Below, piece by piece: positions 9,025 to 18,873 of a DNA stretch of 64,000 nt (positions within the stretch are counted from its first letter, which is position 1; the number at the start of each line of letters is the position of its first letter). This DNA is from Butyrivibrio hungatei DSM 14810 (lineage in GTDB: Bacteria; Bacillota; Clostridia; Lachnospirales; Lachnospiraceae). The translations under genes were made by a program, and so were the position numbers. The stretch is from NCBI RefSeq assembly GCF_900143205.1, contig NZ_FRDH01000003.1, positions 558,001-622,000 on the forward strand. The letters run 5' to 3'. The notes under the pieces are model-generated. The model had not been told where the DNA came from. It ran no database searches and saw nothing but the letters and a program-made list of their open reading frames with translations.

Positions 9025-11760
9025 TCATACTTTTGAATTATATACGTACTTTTCCTCAAAAGCCGCTCTACGCAAGGGCTGATCAAAATAGTAGCCCTGA
9101 ATGTATTTAACCCCCATGCCCTTAAGAGCATCAAACTGTGCCTTTGTCTCTATTCCTTCAACACAAATCTCTGCGTCAATGGTCTCGCCCAGCTGGACAA
9201 TTGTACGTATAAATGCCTTGGAATAATCATCCTCAGCCACATCTTTTGCAAAGTTCTGATCGATCTTGATGATATCAAACGGAAGGGCTCTGATACTACT
9301 AAGAGCTGAATAACCCGTTCCGAAGTCATCAAGAGCAAGTCTGACACCAAGTGCCTTGATATCAAGCAGGATCTGCTTGGTCCTTGCAAGATCATTTATA
9401 GCAAGTCTCTCTGTTAACTCGAGGATTAGATTATGAGGCTTGATGTGATTTTCTTCAATACATTTTTTTATCGTATCTACAATATCAGTCTGCATGATCT
9501 GTACAACTGACAGATTGACGCTGACTGTGTAATCACCTGTTCCTGATTCATTCCACATTCTGCAGCACTCACATGCTCTCTGCAGAACAAAGTTACCAAT
9601 AGGATTGATAAGTCCCAGATACTCAGCAAGTGGAACAAATTCATCAGGCTTGATAAATCCAAGCTTACTGCTATTCCAGCGCACAAGAGCCTCAGCCCCC
9701 ATATGTCTGTACTGCTTGGTTCCGCCCTTCATTGAGAACTCACTGATGACAGGCTGGAAATAAACTTCAAACTCATCACAGCTGTTGTTGATGGCATCAT
9801 ACATGCTCTTTTCAAGGTCCAGTCTGTGGATTGATGAAGAATCTATCTTGTCTGAATATTCAGCAATCCTGTTCTTACCAGATTTCTTGGCTTCGTACAT
9901 GGCAACGTCAGATTTTCTGATAAGCTCTGATACGTTGTCACCCTGATCTGGGAATCTCACGATACCCATACTCATTGTGCAGTAATAATCGCTATTTTTG
10001 AGATACCAAGGTGTAGCAAAGGCTTTCTTGATATCTTCTATGATCTTGTCCATTTTCTCAAAGTTTTCAGGTGGAATGATGATGACAAACTCGTCACCGC
10101 CCATTCTGTAGCAGGAGTTTGATATTCCTTCTACTCTGCTGATAGTCTTGGAAATATCCTGAAGGAGCACATCACCATACTGATGACCAAGGCTATCGTT
10201 GATATGCTTGAAATCATCAAGGTCAAGATACATAAGGGCTCCGTGTTTACCTGTCTGTCTAGCCTCATCCACATACCTTGCAAGATCCTTTTCGCAACAC
10301 ATTCTGTTGTAAAGACCTGTAAGAAAGTCTGTGTAAGCCTGAAGCTCAATTCTCTTTTGATAGAGTTTCTTTTCAGTAATATCATAGATAGCGCAAAGAG
10401 ATACTGCTCTTCCGTCTACCCACTTGATCCTTGTGTAATATACGTCGTACCATTTACCTCTGTCTTTATGATTAACTTCATAGTTGCCGCTGTGGCTCCT
10501 GGACGGGATATTGGATTCAAACAGATTAACAAGGGTGTTTTCTGTTATCTCTTTTTTGAAGTTCTTTTTAAGGCTTCTGTTAGCAAACAGAAGTACTCCG
10601 GTATTGATATCTCTTACATAGATCGCACTTCCGACATTATCAAGAACCGCTTCTAATGATGCAAAAGAGCTAGCTAATGAATTCTTCTGAAGTCTCTTGG
10701 TGATGATACCCTGAAGGACCTTAATGGCGTCATTTACAAACTTGATATCATCTATGGACCAGTTCCTTAATTCTCTTGTCTCAGAAAAGCATGCATAGAA
10801 AAGAATCGAGTTATTGATGATAACAGGCATGGCGACAAGCGCCTTAATACCAAGGCTATCGATTTGTTCTCTCTCTCCGGCATTCATCTGTGTATCACTT
10901 GATATGACTGTTGCCTGATCAGAACCTAAAAACCAGCAAAGCTCCTGATCTGTAGTATCAGTAAACATCTTGTTGACTCCAGGAGCTGTCCACTGAACCA
11001 CTATGTCCATGAGATGTCCATGGTGGATCTTACAGGTAAAGCCGTTACTGATCTGAAGATAATTACAAAGCTTTGAGATTATGACAACCATTATCTCTTC
11101 TATTGAATCATCATTATCAAGGAGAGATACGATCTCAGTCATGGTCTCAGCTCGTCTGAACGACGATGTCATCTCTATCTCTTGTTTCTTGCTAAACTCA
11201 CTGTTAGCAACAGCCTGAGATTTTGAAGTCTCTATACTGATGAGAACATTTAATGTTTCTCTTAAGAGATCAAGTGTCTTATAAAATTTCTGTTCGGAAA
11301 TCTGATAGCTAAAAGAATCTATTGGCGGAATGTGATAAAAATCCTGATCATAGTCCGCGTCTGAAAAGACACCACAAACAATCCATACTGCTGTGGTGGA
11401 ATTACCATTTTTGACTGCAACAGCTGCCAGCTTCAGATTAGGAACCTCTGTTATCTCAACAGCCTGATCCTCAAGCTCGCCCTCAGAAACACGTCTGTAA
11501 ATATTACGAATCCTGACGTCTGTTACATATTTTCTAATGATCTGAACCTCATGTGGGTTCCCTGAAAAATCACTAAGCGGGACACCGGAGACATCTAAAC
11601 ACATGGCATAGATACCAGCCATCTCGCAGAATTTATCCTGCCATGACTGCATAGTCTTGCCATTTTTTTGCGCAAAATCCCCAAGGGCTCTGCTAAAGTT
11701 ACTTAGAGAGCCCTCATTTGCTACATTTTTAGATTCCAAATCCGAAACCCGCTCCTGCAA
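9025..11760 (-). CDS. GGDEF-EAL c-di-GMP signalling protein with sensory N-terminus
   Basis: A 911-residue protein with four parts: an N-terminal sensory region (about 1-170) with Cys and redox-like motifs that could be a PocR-like domain, a GAF-like region (about 200-365), a PAS-like region (about 370-480), then GGDEF (RMGGDEFVII near 560) and EAL (GAEALVRW near 690, DDFGTGYSALSS near 800, IKIDQNFAKD). Both catalytic signatures look intact, so it may make and break c-di-GMP. No membrane helix is seen, so it is probably cytoplasmic. The start is TTG at 11760 with CAGGAGT 5 nt upstream; no good ATG is close. It begins 13 nt after guaB and is in the same operon. Confidence 0.92.
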   Translation of the reverse strand: MQERVSDLESKNVANEGSLSNFSRALGDFAQKNGKTMQSWQDKFCEMAGIYAMCLDVSGVPLSDFSGNPHEVQIIRKYVTDVRIRNIYRRVSEGELEDQAVEITEVPNLKLAAVAVKNGNSTTAVWIVCGVFSDADYDQDFYHIPPIDSFSYQISEQKFYKTLDLLRETLNVLISIETSKSQAVANSEFSKKQEIEMTSSFRRAETMTEIVSLLDNDDSIEEIMVVIISKLCNYLQISNGFTCKIHHGHLMDIVVQWTAPGVNKMFTDTTDQELCWFLGSDQATVISSDTQMNAGEREQIDSLGIKALVAMPVIINNSILFYACFSETRELRNWSIDDIKFVNDAIKVLQGIITKRLQKNSLASSFASLEAVLDNVGSAIYVRDINTGVLLFANRSLKKNFKKEITENTLVNLFESNIPSRSHSGNYEVNHKDRGKWYDVYYTRIKWVDGRAVSLCAIYDITEKKLYQKRIELQAYTDFLTGLYNRMCCEKDLARYVDEARQTGKHGALMYLDLDDFKHINDSLGHQYGDVLLQDISKTISRVEGISNSCYRMGGDEFVIIIPPENFEKMDKIIEDIKKAFATPWYLKNSDYYCTMSMGIVRFPDQGDNVSELIRKSDVAMYEAKKSGKNRIAEYSDKIDSSSIHRLDLEKSMYDAINNSCDEFEVYFQPVISEFSMKGGTKQYRHMGAEALVRWNSSKLGFIKPDEFVPLAEYLGLINPIGNFVLQRACECCRMWNESGTGDYTVSVNLSVVQIMQTDIVDTIKKCIEENHIKPHNLILELTERLAINDLARTKQILLDIKALGVRLALDDFGTGYSALSSIRALPFDIIKIDQNFAKDVAEDDYSKAFIRTIVQLGETIDAEICVEGIETKAQFDALKGMGVKYIQGYYFDQPLRRAAFEEKYVYNSKV

Positions 11761-11773
11761 TTTTCACTCCTGA

Positions 11774-13231
<1,458 letters not shown>

Positions 13232-13245
13232 TTACTCCTCTTTTA

Positions 13246-13758
13246 TCATTCTGTATATACTTTTCTAGGTGCAACTGCCTTGATAGCAGATACAAACTCG
13301 CTTGTAGGCTCTAAGATGATCTTCTCTTTGCCATCGTAAATGATAGTATATGTAGGATCAGGCTGAGCATTCTTGTCTTTTGATGAATAATCCACAACCT
13401 TGAATGTTCTGTTTTTGAATTCGTCTAAATGATATGAACGTGATGGAGCCATGATCTCAATGTGCTCAACGGAATAAGTGCCCACGTGCTTACGGGAACT
13501 TTTATTAAGAACTTTATCTACTGAAATTTCTCTTTCGCAGTACTGATATTCGTACTCGATATTTGCATTTAGAGCTGCAAAATGATAACCAAAACCTGCG
13601 GCTATACAAAGGATCATAAACACTAATCCACCGCCGAGCAAAAATGCTCCGATAAAGAAAAGAATTGCAAAAATAAGTAACAAGTACTTAAGAAAAACCA
13701 TTACTGGAGATCCCTTACTAGGAACCAGACACTCTACAAAATTGTTCTCTACACCCAT
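13246..13758 (-). CDS. Small membrane protein, DUF6106-like
   Basis: This 170-residue protein begins MGVENNFVECLVPSK, then has two closely spaced hydrophobic helices (about residues 20-58) and a soluble C-terminal domain of beta strands with the motif SVEHIEIMAPSRSYHLDEF. From memory it resembles the DUF6106 family of Lachnospiraceae, but the name is tentative. GGAGG lies 13 nt ahead of ATG, slightly long; the next Met is inside the membrane helix, so 13758 is kept. It heads the guaB operon. The function is unknown. Confidence 0.7.
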   Translation of the reverse strand: MGVENNFVECLVPSKGSPVMVFLKYLLLIFAILFFIGAFLLGGGLVFMILCIAAGFGYHFAALNANIEYEYQYCEREISVDKVLNKSSRKHVGTYSVEHIEIMAPSRSYHLDEFKNRTFKVVDYSSKDKNAQPDPTYTIIYDGKEKIILEPTSEFVSAIKAVAPRKVYTE

Positions 13759-13823
13759 GCTAGTCTAATATCCTCCTATAGTCTCAGCTATAAACTCCCC
13801 ATTTACAGCCCATTTTATCGACT

Positions 13824-13852
13824 ATCTTATATGTAATCCCGGCCAATGTCAA
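13824..13852 (-). promoter_or_regulatory. Sigma-A type promoter of the 13758-guaB-GGDEF/EAL operon
   Basis: On the minus strand a TTGACA (-35, 13847-13852) is separated by 17 bp from TAAGAT (-10, 13824-13829), about 65 bp ahead of the first start codon. Confidence 0.7.
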
Positions 13853-13918
13853 GGTGAAAAGTATCTAGTTTTCGGCAAATATTAAACCTAAATTTTATGC
13901 TAAAAAATCCTTATCGCA

Positions 13919-13948
13919 TTGACATTTACAGATTAAAATCTGTATTAT
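13919..13948 (+). promoter_or_regulatory. Sigma-A type promoter of the 14072 gene with palindromic spacer
   Basis: TTGACA (13919-13924), 18-bp spacer, TATTAT (13943-13948). The spacer holds the palindrome CAGATTAAAATCTG (13929-13942), which would place an operator between -35 and -10. The remaining 313-bp intergenic region between 13758 and 14072 is AT-rich and otherwise shows only the opposing promoter. Confidence 0.6.
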
Positions 13949-14071
13949 ATCTTTCGTATGTGATCTAATAGTAGGATAAAAAGTATACCATCATTAATTA
14001 TATATGTTTTTGCGATTAAATAAAATTATATTTTTGTAATATTTATTAGACCTAAACTGGAGGGGAAAGCC

Positions 14072-14869
14072 ATGTCATTGCACGATGAGATCAAAGAACA
14101 GCAAAAGAAATTAAAAGGTCAGGGTTTCAAGGCTCACTGGGATTATTTTTGGGAATACTACAAAATTCACACTTTTGTAGCCATTGCAGCTATCATACTT
14201 CTTACAATTCTTATAAAAGACATTACAAACAACAAGCCTTACGCGCTTTATGCAGTCTTACTTAACAGCAATGTGCCTGATACTCAGCAGACCTTTGAGT
14301 CCGATTTTACTGAATACGCGCAGATCGATACTAATAGCTATACCTGCTTCGTAGATACATCTTCCTCTTATAGGACTGATGCCATCAATGAGATGACGAT
14401 TGCCACATCAGAGAAGATCATGGCTAATATCTCAGCCAAAGAGCTGGATGTTATGGCCGCAGATACTGACATGTTCCGATATTATGCATATCAGGATGTT
14501 TACATGGATCTTAGAGATGCCTTTGATCAAGCTTTTCTTGATAAGTACTCAGATAAGATCTGCTACGTAGACAGAAAGCTTATTGATTATATCTCTTCCG
14601 ATGAATATCAAAGCTTCATGCTAAATGGAGAATATGATAAAAACAACAAATACGCTGTCATGGCTGCTGAAATCTACAATACAGGGATATATCCTGACAT
14701 TCCTGTTTCTGAAATGGAAGACCCTGTTCCAGTTGGATTATATATCGAAGATTCAAATGCCATCAAAGAGAACAATGCCTACTATGGTCAGAAGTGCATT
14801 GTAGGAGTGATCATTAACACAGGCAGACTTGATACTGCCAAGCAGTTTGTAGAATTTCTTTTACAATAA
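14072..14869 (+). CDS. Membrane-anchored protein of unknown function
   Basis: The 265-residue protein has a basic N-terminus (about residues 1-34, KAHWDYFWEYYKIH), one membrane helix (TFVAIAAIILLTILI, about 37-52) and an extracellular domain of about 210 residues that starts NNKPYALYAVLLNS. The outside domain is mixed alpha/beta with many Asp and Tyr and no catalytic motif I recognise. GGAGGGG precedes ATG at 14072. It is monocistronic, with its own promoter and terminator. Similar anchored proteins occur in other Lachnospiraceae as far as I recall, but no function is known to me. Confidence 0.75.
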   Translation: MSLHDEIKEQQKKLKGQGFKAHWDYFWEYYKIHTFVAIAAIILLTILIKDITNNKPYALYAVLLNSNVPDTQQTFESDFTEYAQIDTNSYTCFVDTSSSYRTDAINEMTIATSEKIMANISAKELDVMAADTDMFRYYAYQDVYMDLRDAFDQAFLDKYSDKICYVDRKLIDYISSDEYQSFMLNGEYDKNNKYAVMAAEIYNTGIYPDIPVSEMEDPVPVGLYIEDSNAIKENNAYYGQKCIVGVIINTGRLDTAKQFVEFLLQ

Positions 14870-14884
14870 TAAATATATGCAAAC

Positions 14885-14913
14885 AAAAAAGTGAGCCCTA
14901 GGGCTCACTTTTA
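14885..14913. terminator. Bidirectional terminator between 14072 gene and aspartate kinase
   Basis: Perfect 18-bp palindrome GTGAGCCCTAGGGCTCAC (14891-14908) flanked by AAAAAA on the left and TTTT on the right, so it can work in both directions. The same GTGAGCCC module occurs in the large repeat at 1523-1635. Confidence 0.85.
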
Positions 14914-14921
14914 TATTGTCA

Positions 14922-16241
14922 TTAAACCTGAGTCGTTACGAAGATATCGTAGATAGCTCTGATTGCCTTTTCATAATCTCTTGTCTCAACACCAATGATG
15001 ATATTAAGCTCTGATGATCCCTGATCGATCATTCTAACGTTTACGCTTGCATGTGCAAGTGCTGAGAAGATTCTGCCAGCAGTACCACGTGTAGACTTCA
15101 TACCTCTACCAACAACTGCAATAAGAGCAAGGTCTGAGTCAATCTCAAGCATATCTGGACGAGCAAGTCTGTGAATTTCTGAAACTACTGACTGCTCCTT
15201 CTCAATAAACTCATCCTGCTGAACAAATACTGTCATAGTATCGATTCCTGAAGGAACATGCTCGATGGAGATATTCTGATCTTCAAATGCCTGAAGAACC
15301 TTTCTCACAAAACCTACCTCAGAGTTCATCTGATCCTTTAAGATATTCACGCAGCAGAAGCCTTTTTTGCCAGCAATACCAGTGATGACAAACTTTGACT
15401 TCTTGGCTGTTGACTCAACGATCCATGTTCCTGGATCCTCTGGCTTGTTGGTATTTCTGATATTGATAGGAATACCTTCTTTTCTAACCGGGAAGATAGC
15501 GTCTTCATGAAGAACAGAAGCACCCATATATGCAAGCTCTCGAAGCTCTGTATATGTGATAGTATCGATGTGTGGTGGCTTGTCGATGATCCTAGGATCT
15601 GCAACAAGGAAGCCAGATACATCAGTCCAGTTCTCATATACATCAGCCTTAATAGCTCTTGAAACGATAGATCCTGTTATATCAGAACCACCTCTTGAAA
15701 ACGTCTTGATGGTTCCATCTGGATATGCTCCATAGAATCCTGGAATTACAGCATTAGGTGTCTTCTCAAGCTTTTTAGCCATAAGCTTGTTAGTCTTCTC
15801 ACTATCAAATTCACCGTTCTTATCAAAAGCAACTACAGTTGCTGAATCAATGAATTCAAACCCAAGATAGGTAGCCATTACGATACCATTAAGGTATTCT
15901 CCACGGCTGGCAGCATAGTCATTACCAGCTTTAGCCTTAAAATTCTTTTCAATGGTCTTAAATTCATTTGAAAGATTAAGCTTTAATCCAAGTCCCTTGA
16001 TGATCTCATCATAACGCGCCTTGATAGCATCAAGCTGCTTCTGGAAATCTTTTCCAGCCTCTGCAAGAGCATATGTCTTGTAGAGCATGTCTGTAACCTT
16101 TGTGTCTTTGGAATTTCTTTTTCCAGGTGCAGAAGGAACTACATAAGCTCTGTCTGGATCTGATTTGATGATCTGGCCCACTTTCATGAACTGCTCTGCG
16201 CTGGCAAGTGAACTTCCTCCGAATTTAACTACCTTCTTCAT
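14922..16241 (-). CDS. Aspartate kinase
   Basis: This enzyme phosphorylates aspartate in the first step to lysine, threonine and methionine. The 439-residue protein has the KFGGSSLAS N-terminal motif, the catalytic SRGGSDITGS motif near residue 185 and two C-terminal ACT domains (TVFVQQDEFIEKE and VVGRGMKSTRGTAGRI) that bind feedback amino acids. Length fits a monofunctional class III-type kinase. GAGGAG precedes ATG 16241. It follows the homoserine dehydrogenase gene by 25 nt on the same strand, so it probably serves the threonine branch. Confidence 0.95.
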   Translation of the reverse strand: MKKVVKFGGSSLASAEQFMKVGQIIKSDPDRAYVVPSAPGKRNSKDTKVTDMLYKTYALAEAGKDFQKQLDAIKARYDEIIKGLGLKLNLSNEFKTIEKNFKAKAGNDYAASRGEYLNGIVMATYLGFEFIDSATVVAFDKNGEFDSEKTNKLMAKKLEKTPNAVIPGFYGAYPDGTIKTFSRGGSDITGSIVSRAIKADVYENWTDVSGFLVADPRIIDKPPHIDTITYTELRELAYMGASVLHEDAIFPVRKEGIPINIRNTNKPEDPGTWIVESTAKKSKFVITGIAGKKGFCCVNILKDQMNSEVGFVRKVLQAFEDQNISIEHVPSGIDTMTVFVQQDEFIEKEQSVVSEIHRLARPDMLEIDSDLALIAVVGRGMKSTRGTAGRIFSALAHASVNVRMIDQGSSELNIIIGVETRDYEKAIRAIYDIFVTTQV

Positions 16242-16266
16242 AATAGTATTATCTCCTCAAATTTCA

Positions 16267-17475
16267 TCAATATAATCTTATATAACCCTTAACACTATCC
16301 ATCTTCCAAAGCTTTTCTTCAAAGTCTTTTTCTGAAATGGAATCTGTAATAAATGCAAACTCATTAGGAATGCTGTTTCTCTTAACTACATCCAGATTGC
16401 TTCCAAATATCTCTCTTGCCTGATCTTCAAGTTCTGCTGAAACTCTTACAAAGAAATGTCTGACAGCATTATCCTTAGGTGAAAGATTTGCTTTCTCAGC
16501 TTTCATGTTTACTTCAATATGTTTACCCTTGTGCTTGACCATATCGATCACGTCAGCTACTACAGCGCTTGCTGTGGCATTCTTACCTGCTCCTTTGCCG
16601 TAGAACATAACGTCGCCTAACATATTACCATGAACGTTGATGGCATTAAATACCCCATTAACATTTGCAAGTGGATTCTCATATGGAATGAGGAATGGTG
16701 CTACGATAGTAAAAAAGCCATTCTCATTTCTTTTGCACATTGCAAGGAGCTTGATAGCCATATTAAGTGATCTGGCATATTCAAAGTCCTGAATGTTGAT
16801 CTTGCTGATACCCTCTGTGTAGATATCTTCATAATCAACATGTTTGCCGCTCATAAGGCTTGAAAGGATCGCAATCTTACGACATGCATCATAGCCCTCT
16901 ACGTCAGCTTCCGGATTGCGCTCAGCATATCCTTTCTCCTGAGCCTGTTTGAGGACTGTTTCAAATCCAATGCCCTCTTTATCCATCTTGGTTAAGATGT
17001 AGTTTGTTGTTCCATTTAAGATACCTGTGATGGAATCAATCTTTTCATGTTTAAGGGAATCGTTAAGGCTTCTAAGAACAGGAATTCCGCCACCTACACT
17101 TGCTTCAAAAAGATAGCTTACACCGTTTGCTTTAGCCAGCTCTACAAGCTCTGGTCCATGAGCCGCTACAAGCTCTTTATTGGATGTGCAGACGCTCTTG
17201 CCCTTAGAAAGAGCCTGCTTCTCAAATGTAAAGGCAGGTTCTATTCCACCCATTGTTTCGCAGATCACATCTACTTCCGGATCATCGAGAATAACATTTA
17301 TGTCGTGAACAACCTGTGACTCATGCTTGTCACCAGGAAAATCTCTAAGATCAAGAATATATTTAAGCTCGATCTTTTCGCCTGCGCTCTTCTCTACTTC
17401 AGCTGCGTTTGTATCAAGAACTTCAACAACACCGCTACCTACTGTGCCATATCCCAAGACTGCTACTTTTGCCAT
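16267..17475 (-). CDS. hom: Homoserine dehydrogenase
   Basis: Hom reduces aspartate semialdehyde to homoserine. The start at 17475 (402 residues, MAKVAVLGYG) is chosen because GGAGG lies 5 nt upstream and the family begins at this Rossmann motif (GYGTVGSGV). The central signature ILNGTTNYILTKM and EGYDACRKIAILSSLMSG match the family, and a C-terminal ACT region (RHFFVRVSAELEDQ) is present. It sits between an ACT regulator (37 nt upstream) and aspartate kinase (25 nt downstream). Confidence 0.96.
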   Translation of the reverse strand: MAKVAVLGYGTVGSGVVEVLDTNAAEVEKSAGEKIELKYILDLRDFPGDKHESQVVHDINVILDDPEVDVICETMGGIEPAFTFEKQALSKGKSVCTSNKELVAAHGPELVELAKANGVSYLFEASVGGGIPVLRSLNDSLKHEKIDSITGILNGTTNYILTKMDKEGIGFETVLKQAQEKGYAERNPEADVEGYDACRKIAILSSLMSGKHVDYEDIYTEGISKINIQDFEYARSLNMAIKLLAMCKRNENGFFTIVAPFLIPYENPLANVNGVFNAINVHGNMLGDVMFYGKGAGKNATASAVVADVIDMVKHKGKHIEVNMKAEKANLSPKDNAVRHFFVRVSAELEDQAREIFGSNLDVVKRNSIPNEFAFITDSISEKDFEEKLWKMDSVKGYIRLY

Positions 17476-17512
17476 TACATCCTCCAATTTTTCATAATAT
17501 TTTTTCCTCAAT

Positions 17513-17968
17513 TTATGCAAAGGTTGCGCTGCGTCCGGAAATGTGGACCTTGTGAACGCCGCTTGCCTTTTCCATCTTGTCGATCATATCCATAACATCT
17601 CTTGTAGTTGGGAGAACCTGGATCGTTATTGAAATCGATGCAACTCCATTAAGCGGAATAGACTGGTGAATAGTCAGAATATTTGCACCAAATTCAGCAA
17701 TAAGATTTAGAACGTAGGATAAAAGACCTACTTCATCATTCATCTGGAATGTAAGAGTTAATGTTGTTCCCTGCAGGCTGTCGTGGAATTCATAGATATC
17801 ATCTTTATATTTGTAAAAAGAGCTCCTACTGATGCCCACACTATCGGCTGCGTCATTTACAGTTTTTACTTTGCCGGATTCCAAGAGTTTCTTGGCTTCT
17901 ACAACCTTTAAAAGAACCTCTGGAACTGCCTGTTTTTTTATAACATAGTAGCCTGCATCCTGCTGCAT
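17513..17968 (-). CDS. UPF0735-type ACT domain protein
   Basis: This 151-residue protein has an N-terminal helical region with a helix-turn-helix look (KTVNDAADSVGISRSSFYKYKD, cut here to the core VNDAADSVGISRSSFYK) followed by an ACT domain (TLTFQMNDEVGLLSYVLN). It fits the UPF0735/PheB-like ACT proteins that often precede homoserine dehydrogenase in Firmicutes. ATG 17968 with AGGTGA is preferred over GTG 17977. It probably senses an amino acid and may regulate the hom-aspartate kinase operon, but this role is inferred. Confidence 0.85.
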   Translation of the reverse strand: MQQDAGYYVIKKQAVPEVLLKVVEAKKLLESGKVKTVNDAADSVGISRSSFYKYKDDIYEFHDSLQGTTLTLTFQMNDEVGLLSYVLNLIAEFGANILTIHQSIPLNGVASISITIQVLPTTRDVMDMIDKMEKASGVHKVHISGRSATFA

Positions 17969-18073
17969 TTCTCTCACCTACAAAATTAAAATATTTGTTT
18001 TCGTACCACGGACATTTGTATGTACTGGAAAGAATTTTAGCACACTAAAGTTATAAAGGCAATAGGCAAAATA

Positions 18074-18106
18074 AAAAAAGTTCAGCATATAAGCTGAACT
18101 TTTTTG
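18074..18106. terminator. Bidirectional terminator between the ACT and XRE genes
   Basis: Stem AGTTCAGC / GCTGAACT around 18079-18100, with A-tract on the left and T-tract on the right. It lies just past the stop codon of the XRE gene (18116). Confidence 0.85.
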
Positions 18107-18115
18107 GATACTATT

Positions 18116-18622
18116 TTATTTTTTCAACTTATCAAGCTTATCTTTGTCGATCTTGCCGTCGGCAATAGTATTAGCAACCCACAATTTGAGAGCCTCTACA
18201 GTTACATCTATATGTTCAAGCTGTGTCTGAATGCTGACAAAATCTGAAAGCTCATCATCTGTGATCTCGCCATCTGCAGTTATCTCGATCAGTCTATTCT
18301 TTTGACGCTCGAGAGAATTAAGGGAAGATAACATAGCGAGAACGATTTCTGATAATGAAGAAATCTTAACTTCAGGCACTGAAGTTCTTCCTATAGCACA
18401 CTCGTGAGTGCAATAATAATTGCAAAGCTCAGGTTTTCTGTATGCCTTGGCCATAGCAACTACATCTTCAGGATATATATTTGTCTTGCCTGTTTCCATC
18501 TTTTCAAGACTGCTCTCAGAGATTCCTCCCATAAGCTCACTTGCCTGAGCTCTGGAATATCCCATTGCTTCTCTGCTTTCGAAAAAGATATTCTTGTTTT
18601 CCTTAATAGATCTCTTTCCCAT
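18116..18622 (-). CDS. XRE-family helix-turn-helix protein
   Basis: The 168-residue protein has an N-terminal XRE helix-turn-helix (SRAQASELMGGISESSLEKM, about residues 19-38), then a Cys motif CNYYCTHECAIG near residue 69, and a helical C-terminal half ending in a Lys-rich tail. The start at 18622 is set by GGGAGG 5 nt upstream, not the upstream ATG at 18658. The combination of XRE domain and CxxxCxxxC is seen in Lachnospiraceae regulators, but the target is unknown. It is transcribed alone. Confidence 0.8.
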   Translation of the reverse strand: MGKRSIKENKNIFFESREAMGYSRAQASELMGGISESSLEKMETGKTNIYPEDVVAMAKAYRKPELCNYYCTHECAIGRTSVPEVKISSLSEIVLAMLSSLNSLERQKNRLIEITADGEITDDELSDFVSIQTQLEHIDVTVEALKLWVANTIADGKIDKDKLDKLKK

Positions 18623-18730
18623 GAAACCTCCCAAATCTGCATTTTGCCATTTTAGCAAATTAAACTATCATATTTTGCGATCACTAGTATGTTACTGTAT
18701 TTTGTAATAATTTACAATAAAAACATCAGA

Positions 18731-18770
18731 AAAAGCGAAAAGCCACGGTTATTGGGGTGCCGTGACTTTT
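18731..18770 (-). terminator. Probable terminator downstream of the GH31 gene
   Basis: Stem AAAGCCACGG / CCGTGACTTT (one mismatch) at 18739-18748 and 18760-18769; on the minus strand it is followed by TTTTCGCTTTTT. A second perfect 10-bp hairpin (AGTGCTACAT / ATGTAGCACT, 18799-18822) lies between it and the GH31 stop. Confidence 0.65.
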
Positions 18771-18873
18771 CATACGCTTATAAAAGGAAAGAGTTAGGAG
18801 TGCTACATTTTCATGTAGCACTTCTTAACGCTCTTATAATGTTATCACAATTGTCTGACCAATTCAAACATTT

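Noticed and set aside
10183-10656. 157-residue frame opposite the GGDEF-EAL gene
   Set aside because: It is antisense to a well-supported domain region, has no ribosome site and shows no protein family pattern.
17978-18073. T-box leader for the threonine operon
   Set aside because: No TGGNACCGCG block or terminator/antiterminator pair is seen; GGTACG alone is not enough.
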